In this document: one piece after another, positions 1 through 12,519 of the stretch
Position numbering within the stretch: position 1 is the stretch's first letter
How the letters are laid out: the number at the start of each line of letters is the position of its first letter
From: Malachius bipustulatus
Lineage: Eukaryota > Arthropoda > Insecta > Coleoptera > Melyridae
NCBI GenBank assembly: GCA_910589415.1
Contig: OU342630.1
Location: forward strand, 68,754,186 to 68,818,185
Direction of reading: 5' to 3'
Length of the DNA: 64,000 nucleotides
The notes under the pieces: model-generated
What the model was told of the DNA's origin: nothing
What the model saw: only the letters and a program-made list of their open reading frames with translations
Databases searched by the model: none
Program-made: the position numbers and the translations under genes

Positions 1-3000
1 AAAGTAGACAGTATTCATTATTTTAAGTGGCAAGGTGCATTTTTTGATGGATTCATGTTCCTCATCAAAAGTTAATGTGACTTTGATAATACATCGTCAA
101 TAATTATTATTGTCTTTGATTTATTTTGATTTTTATAAATTCTTTGACATTTGCAGAGTCTTGCTAAAACAGTTTCATCTAGGGGACTGTATGACTTAAA
201 ACTGATGAAATAAATTTTAATTTGCTAAATAATTAGCAAGTTATTTCTTCAAACTTCAAACACAAACTTCGACACATCAGAAAAAACGCGGATAAAGTAA
301 TCATACGAATACTATACGAATATTTGACATTAAAATTAATGAACTATAGAGTTTGTATTTACTATAGTAATTGTCACAGTTTGGAATTCCTATTGTATTG
401 ATCTTTTGGCCTTTAAGAGAATTTTCTTAAATAAAAAAATATAAAACATTCAGTACCTATTCATTTTGTGCGAGTTATGACAATTGCGGCACTAGCCAGG
501 TAAGAAAAGCCCGAAAGTGCATACAAAATTATGTTTGTACAGAAATATTTGTACTTTTTTTAAAATAATATATTTTATTTATTTCGTGACATGTTGAGAT
601 TTTCTATTACCCTGTATAAACATTTCATCCACACAATAGGATACCACATGAAAAGTAAAAATAGGGACATGTATTTGTTTATAACTCCTAAACAACTCAA
701 TTTGAACCCCAACTGTTGAAACCTAATTTTTTACCTAATTTTTTCTTCACGGGCAATCCAAAAATGCAATTCCATTTTTTGCATTGCATTTCAAAAACGT
801 AACTTTGATATGTCACTTTCATATGAGACATCTGTATAGTTCAATACAATTTTACATTATGGGCATTGTGACCCTGTGTTTAAATTTGTAAAAAATACTT
901 GGAAAAATTCTTTGTTTGGCCCACAGTCCCACAGAGTCCGACTCGAATGACATGTGACACCTGTATGTACAGTAGAGTCTCAGTAATCCGAGTCGAGAGT
1001 TTCCAAACCAAGATTCATCTTAATCTCAACAGGACACTTACTAGTTTTTTCTAAAGTCGTTTCAGCTAAACTTGCGCATAAGCCATAAATATGATCAGTT
1101 TTGAAGCTCCGCCAAAAATAGTACCGTGGTCCTAAATATGCCTACCTACAGAGATGTGTTTTGTTATAAAAAATTCTTCAAATTTAATGAACAAATTTAG
1201 AGTGGGGGTAATATTGATAACTATAACTCAGATCCAAAATAGTAGTCACTAACTGACATTACTAAAAAAATTATTTTGGATACGCGGCAAGCAGAAAATT
1301 TTCCTCTAAACATCAGTTTCTGCGTGCCGCTTCTCTGAAATTGCTTTTCCAGTAATGTCAGATAGTGACTATTATTTTGGATCTGAGCTTTAGTTGCGGT
1401 TCAAGAGACATGTTGAAGCACGCCAATGATTTGGACACTGGTGTTGTATAGACTAAGAGTAAATTATAGTAAGGTGGGGGTGAAACTAAGGAAAGGACCA
1501 CCACGAAGCTGGATGGTGGAAGGAAGAAATGCGAGTTTCCACTATTGTGAAGGGAGTTGGGTACTAGCGGTGCTCGATGAAGGTGTGTAGACCCTTTCCT
1601 GCAAGATAGGCAGATCGGTGTCTCTCTGCGTGTCAGTGGTGTTAATGTCCGGTCAACTTAAAAAGGTTGCCGGGATAAATATACAGAAGTGTTAATTTTC
1701 ATAATAATTAATAATTGTACTAAGCAAGTATAATTAGGTATACTTCATGCCTAATCTACAGTACTCATCGTTCAGTTATAAAGAATTAGAAAGCAGCATA
1801 TTCTTGAGTTTAACAATTAATAATTATTACCAAACAGCGAGTACTCATCAGTTCGAGGAATATTACTTTTAATAACAGTAAAAGTGGCAGTTAAGAGCCC
1901 CAACCCTGGATGGTACCGTGAGTGTTTAACCATATTGAGCTTTATTGATTTCATGCTAGAATTTAAGTTGTAATTTTGTTGGTGATAAATTTGTAATTGT
2001 GTGCTCTTTATGTCATAATATAATATTATAGTGAAGTATTATTAATTGACTCTTCCCTTAATTGATGCAAAGTAATCCTCAAAAGGACCTCCCTGAGAAT
2101 TAATCAATCTAGAAAAATCAAATGTAGGTGCCCCCAAAAAGGGGTGCTACAATGTTACTGAGTGCATTAGAAAGGGATATAATTTCAGTGAGGGACGAAA
2201 GAAGTTCAGTGGGGGAGTTGTTTTGGAGGTAGTGTACACAGCTTACATAAGTAGTATTTATTTGTATATTTGCAGCCACATTTTGGGCGAACGTGCACAC
2301 TTTTGAATGGCATTCTTGATACACATAGTTGTGTTTTCGCTTTTTCTTTGTATTATTTGGTGTATAAGTCCAAGATGAATATTTTGTTTTTCCCTTAGAA
2401 TAATATTTGATAGGATATATGAAAACGTTGGAGTCATTCTTACATTTATTTAGTTTTGAGAGAACGCCGTTTAATAATTAATATTTTAAATTGACATTTG
2501 AATCACGGTAAAGGTAGCAGGGGCACATCAATTCTTGATATGCTATCTGGCCTTCGCCTTATCCACTCATCATTATTATTAACACTGTATTGCGGTTTAC
2601 CTTTTCTACAGAATTTTACGACTCAAAAGCAAATAGTTCTTCAATTGTGCTATAACAATAGGTTGGCTGAACCTGTGACGAGTTTATATAACCTTTGCAC
2701 AAATTTCGCTGAAACAGGCTTTAGTTATCTAGTTAATTACTATTATTATTATCATAAATAGGTGTAAATAATAATAATAGTTATTTGTTCAACTAGGCAG
2801 CAAAGTTGAACACTTTTTTTCAACAATTCTTACATAATGTTTTATTTTGAGTTTAGGATATTCAAGAAAAATGCGACACGATACAAAACAAACTCATTGT
2901 TAGTAGTTTGTTCTGCCATCTTAAAATTGGAACCATATCACCTTCTTCAAGTTCGTTTCTAGTATTTTATACAATTTTTAATATTAATTATAAAAAAAAT

Positions 3001-4233
3001 ATGAAGCATAAAAAATAAGTATATAACAGGCAACTACATAATATGCAATGCTGAACTCATTATTTAAATAAAATTGCAGAGAACCATTATTTCAACAGGT
3101 GAATTATTTTCCAAGTAAAAAATGGACTTGTGATGTTTTTGAAAAGAGAATTAATTTAATTGACAAAATCTTCAATATTTCAATACACCATTTTCATAAA
3201 AGCCAGAATGCCCAGTATGAGCCAATAATTATCTGAATCATCAAGTCCCAAAGAAACATGTTGAGTATAACATAATTTCCTGCAGTCTGCAGTTTAGTTT
3301 CCAACTTATTTTCAGAAATAAAATACATACACACAAAAAGAGACAAAATGTGTATAAGAGAAAGTAAATCAATCATCAGGGTGTAAACATAATATCACAA
3401 AAAAATTAGCTAAGAAAATATATAATATATAGATCACTTCACCAAAGTTTCCTGGACAAAAAAAAACTAGATACCTAACTAAAAATGTAATTTTCCCAAT
3501 TCTGACACCACAAAATGGAGTTGTCTAAAAATAAGACAAACAATATAAAACTAAAATCTAACTACCAATAATTCAAATCTACCATAAAAGTTGACTACAA
3601 AATAAAAAAATCGGGATCTTACTTACATTTTGTTAATTTCAAAATTTGCCACAAATAATTTTTTTCTCAACTGATCACCAAAAAATGTTCACTTAACCAC
3701 TCTCAGATCTGTCAAGATTTCCATGATTTTTCTAAGCGAAATCATAAGCCAATCAAACTGAATACATCAAAACTTGTCTACACAATAAACAGACATAATT
3801 GTGCTGGAAAGTAATCCGGAAAAATTCATTAAATCGAAAACAGCTCATTTAACCGCGTTATTTCTTGTAACAAAACTCCCATATTTCATAATCCCGCTTT
3901 CATTTATTTTTAAAACAGCACAAGTAGAAACAGATAACGAACGAACATTTATAAATAATTTTCAATAACATTCAAAGAAACAAAAAAAGAAATGCAAAGC
4001 AAAAATAGTTTAAAGCGTTCTGAAAATGTGCAAAAAAATAATTCAAAGTGTGATTGATTACTTTAGCATGATGGAGATGCTGATGAACCAAAGGTAGTGA
4101 ATGAACGACATGATAACACACAAAGTTCATCCTGCAACACCAAGTACACCCTGCTATCGTCACACAACTTCATCATTTTGGCTAATCGGGACAACTCACA
4201 ATCGAACAAGGAAAACCAGAAAGATCTACTCAC
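1..4233. other. left-edge intron of CNOT1; no exon found
   Basis: This stretch follows the donor site of the last CNOT1 exon in the window, so on the minus strand it should be intron. I searched the minus strand for the next conserved segment of CNOT1 after the residues ending in LVQK and saw nothing convincing. Open frames here are short, AT-rich and lack recognisable domains. It contains one small palindromic repeat (1227-1387), a single transposon-like end near 970 (CAGTAGAGTCTC type) and a GC-richer patch at about 1480-1680 that I cannot identify. Confidence 0.6.
1227..1387. repeat. small palindromic MITE-like element
   Basis: The ends are inverted copies: CTCAGATCCAAAATA at the left and its reverse complement at the right, and the match continues inward through a GTCACTA...TGACATTAC segment. 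The middle holds a second imperfect inverted pair around GCGGCAAGCAGAAA. A related half copy lies at about 27180-27300 in the vimar intron. The size (161 bp) and the terminal symmetry fit a non-autonomous DNA transposon; no coding sequence is present. Confidence 0.6.
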
Positions 4234-4353
4234 CTTTTGAACCAGAGCCTGAGAGGTCTGTCCGTCCCTGTTACGCAATGCCGCAATCAAATTTTCTCTT
4301 ACGACATGCATGTTGTTGCTCAGTTGACTGTATTGAGCTTGTCCCATTAGTGC
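4234..4353 (-). CDS. CNOT1: CNOT1 coding exon 6 (last one in window)
   Basis: This 120-nt exon encodes 40 residues, from ALMGQAQ to SQALVQK. It is bounded on the minus strand by an acceptor TTTTGCAG and a donor GTGAGT, with phase 0 at both ends. The segment matches the CNOT1 connector region, where vertebrate proteins have a similar SRNSRDAIAALGLLQK stretch. In this model it corresponds to about residues 1619-1658. The C-terminal NOT module that binds CNOT2 and CNOT3 must be encoded left of the window. Confidence 0.87.
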
Positions 4354-5282
4354 CTGCAAAATAACACAATCAATTGAGATACATATCCAATGTGACTACG
4401 ATTAGTTTTAGATTTCTTCTTGTTGGTCATAAAAAATGTAATAAATATGATTTTTGAGAAAGCATTCTACTACTTGATCCACAAAAAACATAATTTAGAT
4501 AGGCAGGTAGGCATTGGAAAAAATTCTTAGATTGAATCTGTGAAATGGTAAAAAAAAAAATGTTTTTGTAAAATCGTAAACTTACTCCTACATTGTCACA
4601 GATTTATTAGACATTCATAGAAATAAGGTGCACGTGTTCAGAGCTTTAGATTCTGTGCTGCACACAGAATAATTTTTGTACCTTTAAAAAAAATCCAATA
4701 CGGCGTTCATAAGAAAAACAAAAGTTGACTATAATATCTTCGAAACTAGTAGGCGTAAAACAATCAAGTGACACTAATCACTAATAAACGCAGAATGTCA
4801 AGCTATGTCAATACACCAACTTTCAAATTGAACATCCGAGTTTGAAGCTAATTTTTCCATAACCGTGATAAAAATTAATGAAAAATTCAGGTTACTGTAA
4901 TGTCTGGAACGGATACCATATTCATCAATTTTTTTTCCACAAAACCTCTTTACAGAGGAATTGAGAATGTTGGAAATTGATATTTCAATCATAAAAAGAG
5001 AAAGTTGACAGGACGTGTCAACTGAAAATAATTGTTATAAAAGTTATTGGTAAGATTATTAATCAGGTTTAGACACTTCTGTAAACATTTACTGAGGTGA
5101 TGGTCGGTTAAATGACTTTAAACAGCTTATTCCTACTAGATTCATCTCAAATATGAAATTTTCTTCTAAAGCCTTCCTGCATTAATTACATTAGCTCACA
5201 CAATCATAGGAGATATGTTAGAACTGGTTTCAAAATTGGTAAATTTGACTAATTTTTTTTGACATAACCACGACGGACTTAC

Positions 5283-5592
5283 CTGCAAGAACTGTTCTAT
5301 ATCTATAGCTAATTTGTCAAACAACATGGTCATATCGTCAGATGGAAGTGATTGTGAGATCTGGAAGGTGGCGGCGGCTGTGGAATGCGGGGCCGGAGCG
5401 GGGTCCATAACCATGTTCTGTTTTTGCATCAGCACGGCGACGTCACGCTCGCTTGGCAAGAAGCCCGGGATGTTTCGGGCGAATTCCTCGTACACGGCCA
5501 TCTGGCTCGGAGTAACGCCGCTCACCTTCAGGCGGATCGGTTCGGGCATACGCTCGGTCTGGTACGCCAACACTACGGGGTCCAAGTAACGT
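5283..5592 (-). CDS. CNOT1: CNOT1 coding exon 5
   Basis: The 310-nt exon has an acceptor TTTTCAG and a donor GTAAGT on the minus strand. It enters in phase 2, so the last two bases of the upstream exon (AG) plus the first base here (A) make an arginine codon, giving EGRRYLDPVVLAYQTERMPE across the junction. This is the highly conserved stretch of CNOT1 just after the CNOT9-binding domain, followed by the conserved VYEEFARNIPGFLP. The segment between that motif and the exon end (alanine- and proline-rich, about 45 residues) is less conserved. The exon ends with IDIEQFLQ at phase 0. Confidence 0.92.
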
Positions 5593-6232
5593 CTGAAAAG
5601 GAGTGATTTTTGTCTGAGAATCTGATTTGGGAAAACACGATTGAACACATATTTCATTTGTTATATTCCTGGTTATGACAATCATTTTTTGTGATTCGCT
5701 TGCTTCATCTAATTAGTATATAAAAAAAAAAATTGATTTACAAGAGCAAAGAGAGAGAAAAAAATTGATCCAGCTGAATAGATGAGTTGATTTATTGTAT
5801 GTAAATCTTGAAGAAACCCTCAAGATAAAAAAGAAAGTCAAACAAGGTACTTGAGTATACCTAACTACATTTTATAAACAATTTTTATATAAAAATTAAT
5901 ACTAGTTATCGACTACTTCAAATAAATAAGTCTGCTAGTGAACGATAATTTTGATTTCACTATTAAATCAATGAAAGCGTTTGAAGCTGGTTTAAGCAAC
6001 AATAACGAAACTAACTAATTATTAAATATACAGCCTTAGGAACTGTCTCAATGGTCAAATAAAAGAACCACAGCTTTCTACAAAAGAGACACAGGACGCT
6101 ATTTACCTTCTTCTGTCAGCAAGAAAAGATATTTGTGCCTAACCGCTTAATTATTTTGTTAGTTTTCTAGCTAGTTTGCTACAAAATCATATAAATCATG
6201 GTTAAATTCATGAGACTTTCGAATGTAATATA

Positions 6233-6785
6233 CAGGGTGATAGGGTTTTATCTTGATGACTTCAGTAATTTATAGAAAACATTAAATAATGTTATTTCGG
6301 GATATGAAGTTTTTTATAAAGAAATGCTTTATTTCCATGCTAGAGGGAGCTGAATAGTTTTTCTCAGTTTTCCCTCGTTACTTTTGAACCATTGATCCGA
6401 TTTAGGCCAAATTCACAAACAAAACATTTTAAATTTTGTTTGTTTTTTGCGCTTACAATTCGAGTTTACAAATTTTTAACATTACAACTTTCTTTAGAAG
6501 TGGATTTTTATAAACCACTCATTTTTTTATGTATTTTACACACAAAAAATGACCGCAGCAAGTACATAGGACTGTTAATTATTATGAATCAAATAGAAAA
6601 CTTGAGATCACAAATAATACTTTTTTTGGCTGCTAGGGTTTCAAAAGTTAAAAAAGAAAAACAAGCAAAAAACCAATAATTTCAAAGCCCTCTGGTGTTG
6701 GAACAAAGCAGTATTCTGGCAAAAAAAATTTAACCTGTTCCATGGATTCCTGGTAGACGCATCAAGTTAAACCAGAATCACCCTG
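6233..6785. mobile_element. Tc1/mariner-type non-autonomous element
   Basis: The element starts CAGGGTGATAGGGTTTTATC and ends with the inverse of CAGGGTGATTCTGGTTTAAC. The dinucleotide TA lies immediately outside both ends, the target duplication expected of the IS630-Tc1-mariner superfamily. The inverted match continues imperfectly through a CTTGATG block. The 553-bp interior has no transposase motif; the plus-strand frame at 6392-6679 is AT-rich and featureless. The family is inferred from the ends only. Confidence 0.65.
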
Positions 6786-7139
6786 TATATGAGAGTAATA
6801 ATTATGCGTAAAATTAAGTTCTTATCATCATCAGAAAATCAATTTCAACAGCGGAGAAAATCTCACTGTGAATTATGGCAGATTTATCATAAAATTGTGA
6901 GCACCGTTGGTTTACTGCATATTAAAAATAAAAACCAAAATAACTGAAAAAAATTAATTGCTACTTTTACGTTATCTTATCAAACGATGATGTGGTCAAC
7001 TGATCTAAATCAAAATTTTGATTTTTACTAAATTTTACTTGGATGACAAAGTTAGAAATTGCAGTTAGAAAATATGCAGTAAATTTGATCAATTTTTGTG
7101 TCATTTATACATTATTTAAATACAATATGTTCCTTATGT

Positions 7140-7745
7140 CATATGTATAAGGAAGGAGGTAGGTAATTCTTTAGTTTATTTGACGACTAAGAATTTATAT
7201 CAGCTCAGGTCCACAAATAATGCTTTGTTATTTTTTATTTATTTTTTCTTTATAATATTGGCTCATGCAGCTTTTGAAAAATTTAGCTCAAATTTGGAAT
7301 ATGGGTTAAGCTGTATAGGGCCTAAATCAATGGACTAAAGGGTTGTGAGAATCTATAGGGAGATATTATTCAGGGGTCATGCTCCATTTTCACCCCCTGA
7401 ACTTTTTTGCGGTGCTGATGGAATCTAAAATACAAAATGAGTTTTCTGTTTTGTTTAAAATCTTGTTTTGTTTTAGGTTTTTTTTTTGTATCTGAGACCG
7501 TTATCAAGAATAAAGAATAAAAACAATTTTTTGAACCACACTAGACAAATTTAAATTTTTTAAATGTTAAATTAATTTTGACAGTTTAGACGGCACTAAA
7601 AATCTAAAATACTGCAGGTGATGTAAAGAAAAAACTTTAAAAACTTGAAATTTCAACACTTTTTAGATTGGCAACAAATAGTTTACGGGCCTATTTTTTT
7701 TTTTTTTTTTAATTTTTTGATAAAATAAGCCAAAGAATTACCCCC
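7140..7745. repeat. dispersed repeat related to 53.9-54.9 kb
   Basis: Several blocks occur in the same order in both places: AAGGAGGT near the left end, TTTAGCTCAAATTTGGAATA, CCCCCTGAACTTTTT, ATTCTAAAATACAA and TTTTGACAGTTT. The copies are divergent and A/T-run rich. The copy at 53.9-54.9 kb is bounded by short CAGGGT-like inverted ends, which suggests an old Tc1/mariner-like non-autonomous family. The boundaries here are approximate. Confidence 0.5.
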
Positions 7746-8268
7746 TGTGTATGTACAGTGGTCAGTGTACGGTGGGTTATCACTTAGTCCTTCCGTGAAA
7801 TAGAGGTTAACTTTAATGATAAATAATTGAAACTTTTGAGGATTCGTGTAATTAATATAGGACCATAGAATGGCATCAGTTTCATTATTTGTTTCTTTGG
7901 AGTAACAGGGAGAAAAAAAACTGTAATTTGGTGGTCAACTGGCCAAACAATTCAATTTTTCTTCCATAAATGGGTAGAAATCAATCAATAAAATCAAAAT
8001 CGCTAGATAGAAATATCAAAAAACTAATTACAAAGCTTTAATTAAATAAAATACAAGATGGAAATGACAGGTAGAATGATATAATATAATTGTATCAATT
8101 TAATATAATTGATATCAATATGGTAGTAATAAAAGTGACCAATAATCTGAATTGGATAGGTATCTACCATAAATCATTAAGCAACCTAAGTAAATAGTGA
8201 TAAGAATCCTAAATGCAGTGTGCCATTCAACTCCTATGGGAAATCTCTTCATTGTTTACTTAGGTTAC

Positions 8269-8494
8269 TAACAGCCAATATTATAAAGGCTCATTAGGCT
8301 AACGGGCAGATTTCTCTGCTGGTTTTTGAAGCTAATATCGACGTCAAATGACTTTTATTAACATTTGTATAATAACTTTCATGTCAAGAATAGATAAATT
8401 TAAAAAATTTCCACTTAGACTCGATACCTTCTTCAGAAATGGCCACAGAAATCTGCCCGTTAACTTAATGAGCCTTTATAATACCCGCTGTTAA
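8269..8494. repeat. MITE, TAACAGC...GCTGTTA family
   Basis: The left end TAACAGC and right end GCTGTTA are inverted, followed inward by ATTATAAAGGCTCATTA and a second inverted block containing CGGGCAGATTTCT. The element is 226 bp. TA at both extreme ends could be a target duplication. Related copies occur at 58819-59032 (nearly full), about 60180-60268 (right half) and about 49090-49240 (divergent). Confidence 0.65.
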
Positions 8495-9533
8495 GGATTT
8501 AAGTATGGTAGATTTTATGGAAGATAAGAGGAACTACCCCTTTTTCTCTCTCTACCCTACATCTCTCAAACACCCTGTATAAAACTTCAAGTATACTTCA
8601 TTTTGCTACATTAAAATAGCACCTTTAACTTACATAACATGTAACTATAATAGTAGAACCATTTTAAGTAATACAGAAAGCCATAAAACTGAAAGAAACA
8701 GAAAATAGGCCAACCAGTGTTTCTCAAACATTTTTAGATGGTTAGGTGTGTTACATTATAAAGGTGTCTTTTATACCACTACTTCTTATTTTACGCTTTT
8801 CAAAAATCATTTAATAAATCAGTACACTTAGTTTAATTATGAGGCAAAAAAAAACTCAAAATATACAGGAACACAGGCGCATGCAAGCTTGTAATTTTTT
8901 GACACAGAAAAAATTTTTTTCGTAATAATTTTACGATACTGCCACCATCTTGATTTTTTATGAGTAAACAGGTCATGTGATAATATCATTTAAAAGCTTT
9001 GTTCATTTCCTTTGTGAATGTCTAGAAATTATTGAAGTTTGAACTAAAATACAGTGCCGCCAAAAAGTTTACACCATATGGGAATTTTTTTTGTTTTCCA
9101 TCTTTTTTGTTTTTTTGTCATAACTTTGTGCTTTTCAAAAGATTAAATTTAAGCCCACTAAATCCATGGAGTGAATTTTAGTTCCATAGAAAATAGCATT
9201 TTTCTAAACTTCAAAATTAGCATGATCTTTACATGATACTTTACATGATAAGTAAGTAAAAAGTACTGATTAATTGAAAAAATATAATATAATAACAAAG
9301 CTTTGGTTTGTATTTCAGGGGACACATTGTTGCGATCTACCTGTTTAGGCCTAAGTAAGGGTTTTTACCCATTATAAATCATTTTGTACAATTGAACTCA
9401 GATTCTTACAATTTCTCCCCTCTAAGTCAATAGGTATGGTGGATAACCTACTGAGTAAGAAAGTAACAGATATATTTTATGGCTTTCCGTATTTTTAAAA
9501 TAGTTTTACTACATCTCTATCTAATCAACATAC

Positions 9534-11503
9534 CTTCCTTCAGCCTTGGCGTGTTTCCTCACTTCGTAGTCGTTCATAAGTCTTTTGTCAAGTTCGGGTA
9601 TAGCTTTCTCGACAGCCGATTTCTGTATAATAGCACAGCCCAGTTCCATGTTCTCGGTGGCCACAATATTAGCCGCCTGCTCAATCATCTCCTTCTGCTG
9701 AACCGTGGGTGTCCCCAAGCTAGTGATCAACGTCTGCTTGATGTTGGTATTGATCGCGGACAACAGCTGATCTCGACAAGTGATCATCGCCATGCCGGCC
9801 GCCAAACTTCTCACCATGTAATGCCCGACCAGTCTCATTTTGTTTTCGTCCGGGTCCAGGGCGAAGTCCTTCCTGATGATCTGTTCGCATGCCTGCACCG
9901 ATATCTTGGCAGAACGTTCGACTACCGGTGCGATCCACTCTTGTATGGCCCTTTCGATGCCGGTTCGTACGAGCGGCTTCAGCTGGGGATGGGTCTGAAA
10001 TAGCACAATCGAAGGACTGATGACCACATGGTTTTGGACCGCCACCAGACCGCTCGTCTGAATATCGCTGTAACTAAATCGAGGCTCCGGAGGACCGGAC
10101 AAGGCAGACGTGGGAGTCGTGCTGTTGTTGTGGGCGACTGGCGAACTGGCGGCCTGTCCCGGTATTAAATTCACCAGTTCCGGCTCGAGAATGCTAGACG
10201 GGACGCTCGCCTGAGATGTTACGGTGACTTCTTTCTTGGTTTGCTGAGACAGCTGGTACTCGATCTTGCGCAATCGCTCGGAATCTTTCAGATAGGTCGA
10301 CGGCTTCAGCTGCGATACTTCAAGATCGAAACTCTTACAGAGAACTTCAATTTCAAACTTCAAGTTCAGCTTGAGTTCGACTTCTTGATGTAATTCTGTC
10401 AGGACACTCATGATGGCCATTGTCCAAGGATTGGGCGGTTTGAAAACTTTACTTTTCGCACAGGATTCTAATACTTTGGCTACAAACGGAACTACATACA
10501 GGAGTTCTTGTTGGCCCTTATGGTAAGCTTCAATAAGCAACGATTTAAGATCGATGTCGATCTGCAAAATGGGCTTGTTTCGAGCTAAAGTCAACATACC
10601 CAACCAGTGACCCAAATTCTTTAAAAGAGACCTGTCGGAAAAATTTGCAATTCCCTTGTCTGATCTCAATAGAACCTTTATATTTCTGAACGTTTCCTTT
10701 GTAACCATATTATACACCTCATTTATGTTCAGCGTTTCCAGAAAATTTGTATAAAGCGCATGAAAGTTCAATTCGATCGATGCTCTTTTCATTACCAAGT
10801 ACTGAGAAACCCAAAGCCAATACTCTTCAGACACCAATTCTCTCAATTCATCACATTTACTTTTTAGATTCAACTGGCTCAAGTTGTTAAATATAAAGGC
10901 GGTCTTATCTTGAATGCTCTCGGGAGGGGCAATGACTTTCTCTTCCTTTTCTGTTGCCACTAGCAGGGTATCAATATTAGTAGCGTTTGCTATGGAAGGC
11001 CGACTTCCCAAAGTGCTAGCGGTGGTCGTACTAGCCTTGCTTCCTACAGTCGAAGTGACCGTGGAACTCGTCTTGTAAACCTGTGTGACCGGCGTGTTAG
11101 GTGGAGCCAACATGGCCGCCAAACTTGCCGGCAGCACGGGTCCCTGTGGCTTGTTTGGCGGTTCCAGGTTCTGCAATCCGTATTCCACGTACTCCTGCAA
11201 ATGGGTGGGAAACTCGCTGAAATGGGGTATCGCCCGGATGTACTCACAATACTTGGTGTACTCTTTCAGTCGACACTTAAACCTGTCCAATGCTGAGATG
11301 CCGAAATAATACATTTTCGATCCTTCAGGCTTCTTGAGAGCATCTAATACATAACGAAGGGCTAGTCCGAGAGCTACATAAGTGACTATGCCACGTTCCA
11401 CAATCCCACCAAACAACTGAGCAGTTATGTGTAGTTCTTTGTCGGGATACTGTGGAAAGAATTTGTACTCTTCAAATAGGTTCCTTAGCATGCAGTTGAA
11501 CAC
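9534..11503 (-). CDS. CNOT1: CNOT1 coding exon 4 (MIF4G and CNOT9-binding region)
   Basis: This 1,970-nt exon encodes about residues 859-1515. It begins [20 protein letters not shown] after an acceptor TTTTACAG and ends KHAKAEG + AG at a GTATGT donor. The first part completes the segment that binds tristetraprolin-type adaptors (conserved [11 protein letters not shown] and SKMYYFGI). The middle contains the MIF4G-like domain that docks the CAF1/CNOT7 deadenylase ([82 protein letters not shown]). The last part is the CNOT9-binding helical domain ([32 protein letters not shown]). Serine/threonine/alanine-rich linkers separate the domains, as in other insects. An antisense frame over 9479-10003 is a shadow. 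Confidence 0.95.
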
Positions 11504-12519
11504 CTGTAAAACAAACAATAAAATTAGAGTGAGTTTCAAAATGGGCACTATAATTATTAATGGAATTTATGCCACAGGTGAAATTATTAAAATAGGGAAT
11601 TCTCAGGGAAATGATTCTGAATACTATCAAATTAATAAAATTTAAAAATGCTTTATACAGAAAGGCTAAACAGTAAATCTGAAAAGTAGCTTTGTTTGGT
11701 TATCTTGGTGAATTTATAAACATTTCTTCGGCTATTCTAAACAACCGACATGACATGTCGGCTCTTCTCTAGATATGATTTATTGTAAACGTTCCAGAAT
11801 AACTCTAGATGAACTGATGCTCTCGATATTAGCCGAATACCGACCATGAAGTAACTTACTGGACAGTTCAATGACATTTCTAAAGTCCCTGTTAGCCTGT
11901 AGGAGTGCTGCCTTCCGTGAATCGTGAATAGCAGTCATTACAGTTTGGAAGTAAGATAAGTTGGAGAATCCCATCAGAAAGCTAGTAAACAGTGGAGTTT
12001 AGTCTGTAATGCTATCAGAGAAAGTCTAGTTAGTGTAGTAACCACAGACAGATAGAAGACAAAGAGAGAAAGAGGTTTATACAATAATTCCGCGAGTGAA
12101 TTAGAGAAGAACTGTACTTAGTGATGACATTCTAGTTGGAAACGTTACAGAGTATAAGTGAAGTGATTGTTATTGAACCTTTTTTATTGTCTTTATTGTG
12201 TCAAAAATATTATAAAGACTACCGAAAATTACAATTATTTGAATCGGTGCATTACCTAAAACATATCTTGACCATGTACTTGACAGGAACATTTTGTTAG
12301 AATGTAGGTCTTAATAAAACTCAATCAATGAAGGAATAAAGTATCAACAGGGCAAACGTATATAAAAAAAGAATCAAATTTGCATTTTTACATGGAAAAA
12401 ATTTGTATGCAATCGAAAAGCTTACCTTTTACTTATCAAAAAAGAATTTTTATCAATACTACATTGAAATTACTTGCCACCAATAATTGAATCTCCTTAA
12501 AAACATCTGATAAACTCAC
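11504..12519. other. CNOT1 intron (1.0 kb)
   Basis: The reading frame is KREREVFNCM across this intron, exactly as in conserved CNOT1, so no exon is missing. It holds an unexplained minus-strand open frame at 11780-11974 (64 residues, no low-complexity bias) that resembles no domain I know and is out of phase with any use in CNOT1. Confidence 0.7.

Larger units (their letters stand above)
5593..9533. other. CNOT1 intron (3.9 kb) with transposon relics
   Basis: The intron separates coding exons 4 and 5 of CNOT1. No additional coding exon is needed, because the reading frame joins exactly across it. It carries a TA-flanked inverted-repeat element (6233-6785), a repeat shared with 53.9-54.9 kb (about 7140-7745), a block at about 7770-7890 shared with 59.1-59.2 kb, a MITE (8269-8494), and a lone Tc1-like end near 9053 (TACAGTGCCGCCAAAAAG). 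I see no RNA gene. Confidence 0.65.

Noticed and set aside
2498..2761. 87-residue open frame at the left edge
   Set aside because: Ends in a TATTATTATTAT run; composition is that of random AT-rich sequence and there is no domain.
9479..10003. 174-residue plus-strand open frame
   Set aside because: It is antisense to the conserved, well-spliced CNOT1 exon 4; its existence follows from that exon's codon pattern.
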